Part shown: positions 63,050 through 64,000 of the stretch, one piece after another
Numbering within the stretch: position 1 is the first letter of the stretch
Layout of the letters: every line of letters starts with the position of its first letter
From: CAYVKM01 sp964452045
Lineage (GTDB): Bacteria > Calditrichota > Calditrichia > RBG-13-44-9
Reading direction: 5' to 3'
Assembly: GCA_964452045.1 (NCBI GenBank)
Contig: CAYVKM010000003.1
Location: forward strand, 1-64,000
Length of the DNA: 64,000 nucleotides
Notes under the pieces: model-generated
The model's database searches: none
The model's input: only the letters and a program-made list of their open reading frames with translations
What the model was told of the DNA's origin: nothing
Made by a program: the position numbers and the translations under genes

Positions 63050-64000
63050 ATGAGTACTAAAAAACTTGGTCTGGTTATCCTTTGGCATCAACACCAGCCT
63101 TATTATAAAAACAGTTCCGGTGTTTATCAGATGCCCTGGGTCCGATTTCACAGTACTAAGGATTATCTTGATTTATTACTGGTCTTGAAGGAATTTCCCG
63201 ATTTAAAGCAAAATTTTAATCTGGTTCCATCCCTTCTCCTGCAGATAGGGGATTATATTAGTAACAATGCCAAAGATAATATCTGGGAACTTACCGAAAA
63301 ACCGGCTCACAAACTCCAACCGGAAGAGAAGGAGAAAATTTTAGATCATTTCTTCCTGACCAATGTCAATACCATGATAAAGCCTTATCGCAGATACTAT
63401 GAGTTGTATTTAAAATCTAAGGTCTATCTCAAAAATGAACCTGTTGAAAGACAAATAGCCTCCTTTGCTCCGCAGGAATACCGGGATTTACAGGTCTGGT
63501 ATAATTTAACCTGGATTGGGGTTGAGTCCCGTAAAAAATCCGGTATACAAAAATTCTTTAAAAAGGGAAAAAATTTTACTGAAGCCGATAAAAACTCACT
63601 GCTAAAAGAAATCAAAGAAATATTAAGTCAGATTATTCCCTTACATAAGGAACTGTGGGAGAAGGGGCAAATTGAAATCAGTACTACCCCGTTTTATCAC
63701 CCGATTTTGCCTCTGTTGTGCGATAACCATATTTGTCAGGAGGCAGCTCCGGGGATCCCGGTTCCGAAACATCATTTCAACCATATCGAAGATGCCGAAG
63801 CGCAAATCGAAAAAGGACTGGCCTATGTGGAGAAAATTTTTGGCAAAAGGCCGGATGGAATGTGGCCCTCGGAAGGTAGCGTTAGTACCGAAGCACTGGA
63901 AATTATTGCCCGCAAGGGTGTGAAGTGGGTCGCTTCTGACGAAGGGATTTTAAGTAAAACACTGGACAAATCTTTTTCGCACTCGAAAATTTATCAGCCC
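63050..64000 (+). CDS. GH57-family glycoside hydrolase, N-terminal part (3' end outside window)
   Basis: The frame is open from ATG 63050 to the last base, 317 codons, with no stop. Region 1 (WHQHQPYY, His13-Gln14-His15) and the nucleophile region GMWPSEGSVS (Glu275) are both present, and VKWVASDEGIL follows as usual. GH57 enzymes are retaining amylases, branching enzymes or amylopullulanases; the C-terminal acid Asp lies beyond the window. It follows the flippase by seven bases. With GlgX it suggests cytoplasmic alpha-glucan turnover, although linkage to the flippase would also fit trimming of an exported glycan. Confidence 0.93.
   Translation, partial: MSTKKLGLVILWHQHQPYYKNSSGVYQMPWVRFHSTKDYLDLLLVLKEFPDLKQNFNLVPSLLLQIGDYISNNAKDNIWELTEKPAHKLQPEEKEKILDHFFLTNVNTMIKPYRRYYELYLKSKVYLKNEPVERQIASFAPQEYRDLQVWYNLTWIGVESRKKSGIQKFFKKGKNFTEADKNSLLKEIKEILSQIIPLHKELWEKGQIEISTTPFYHPILPLLCDNHICQEAAPGIPVPKHHFNHIEDAEAQIEKGLAYVEKIFGKRPDGMWPSEGSVSTEALEIIARKGVKWVASDEGILSKTLDKSFSHSKIYQP

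Overview
The window most likely comes from a Gram-negative bacterium of the FCB superphylum (Calditrichota, KSB1 or Ignavibacteria-like). That is an inference from three things: many outer-membrane beta-barrels and lipoproteins, a FlgD/Por-type C-terminal sorting tail (NFPNPFNPET) on a sugar dehydrogenase, and large multiheme c-type cytochromes. No rRNA is present, so the lineage cannot be fixed. No phage, transposon, integrase or CRISPR array is visible. One 100-N scaffold gap lies at 52303-52402.

Region 1 (1-19227, all + strand) is a run of thirteen closely spaced genes, nearly all exported. They encode three DUF4832-type TIM-barrel proteins, three related glycoside-hydrolase-like proteins with a C-terminal glutaminase-like domain (the first cut by the window edge), a polysaccharide-deacetylase-like protein, a CBM9-like domain, a Gfo/Idh/MocA oxidoreductase, a gamma-glutamyltransferase-like protein, a metallo-beta-lactamase-fold hydrolase, an outer-membrane barrel and one unrecognised protein. 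It reads as a glycan-processing locus without SusC/SusD and without a named substrate.

Region 2 (19228-20420) is an RNA island: tRNA-Lys(CTT), an unassigned structured RNA with its own terminator, and tmRNA (tag ADNNYALAA). Region 3 (20509-30493) holds two divergent BamA/TamA-like barrels, glycogen debranching enzyme GlgX, a large MscS-type channel, a DUF169 protein and a Nudix hydrolase.

Region 4 (30496-45066, - strand) is the housekeeping core. In transcription order it has tRNA-Val(GAC), thrS-infC-rpmI-rplT ending in a strong terminator, pheS-pheT, a coiled-coil protein, zapA, a 6S RNA candidate, rny, a YmdB-type phosphoesterase, folD, yraN, an AP2-domain protein and a Lon-family protease. 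infC begins with AUU.

Region 5 (45236-57447) starts with an exported PQQ-type sugar dehydrogenase and a lipoprotein. It is dominated by a - strand cluster that looks like a complete electron-transfer conduit. In transcription order: a di-heme membrane cytochrome b, a 20-heme, a 28-heme and a 10-heme c-type cytochrome, an outer-membrane barrel, and a membrane-anchored FAD/4Fe-4S oxidoreductase. The three cytochromes carry 58 visible CxxCH motifs. The 28-heme gene is built from 216-bp tandem repeats, and the scaffold gap falls inside them. A two-domain VOC lipoprotein follows.

Region 6 (57758-64000, + strand) has a DUF697-like membrane protein, a tandem-ACT protein, a saccharopine-dehydrogenase-family enzyme, a PhnP-like hydrolase, a Wzx-type flippase and the start of a GH57 glycosidase cut by the window end.
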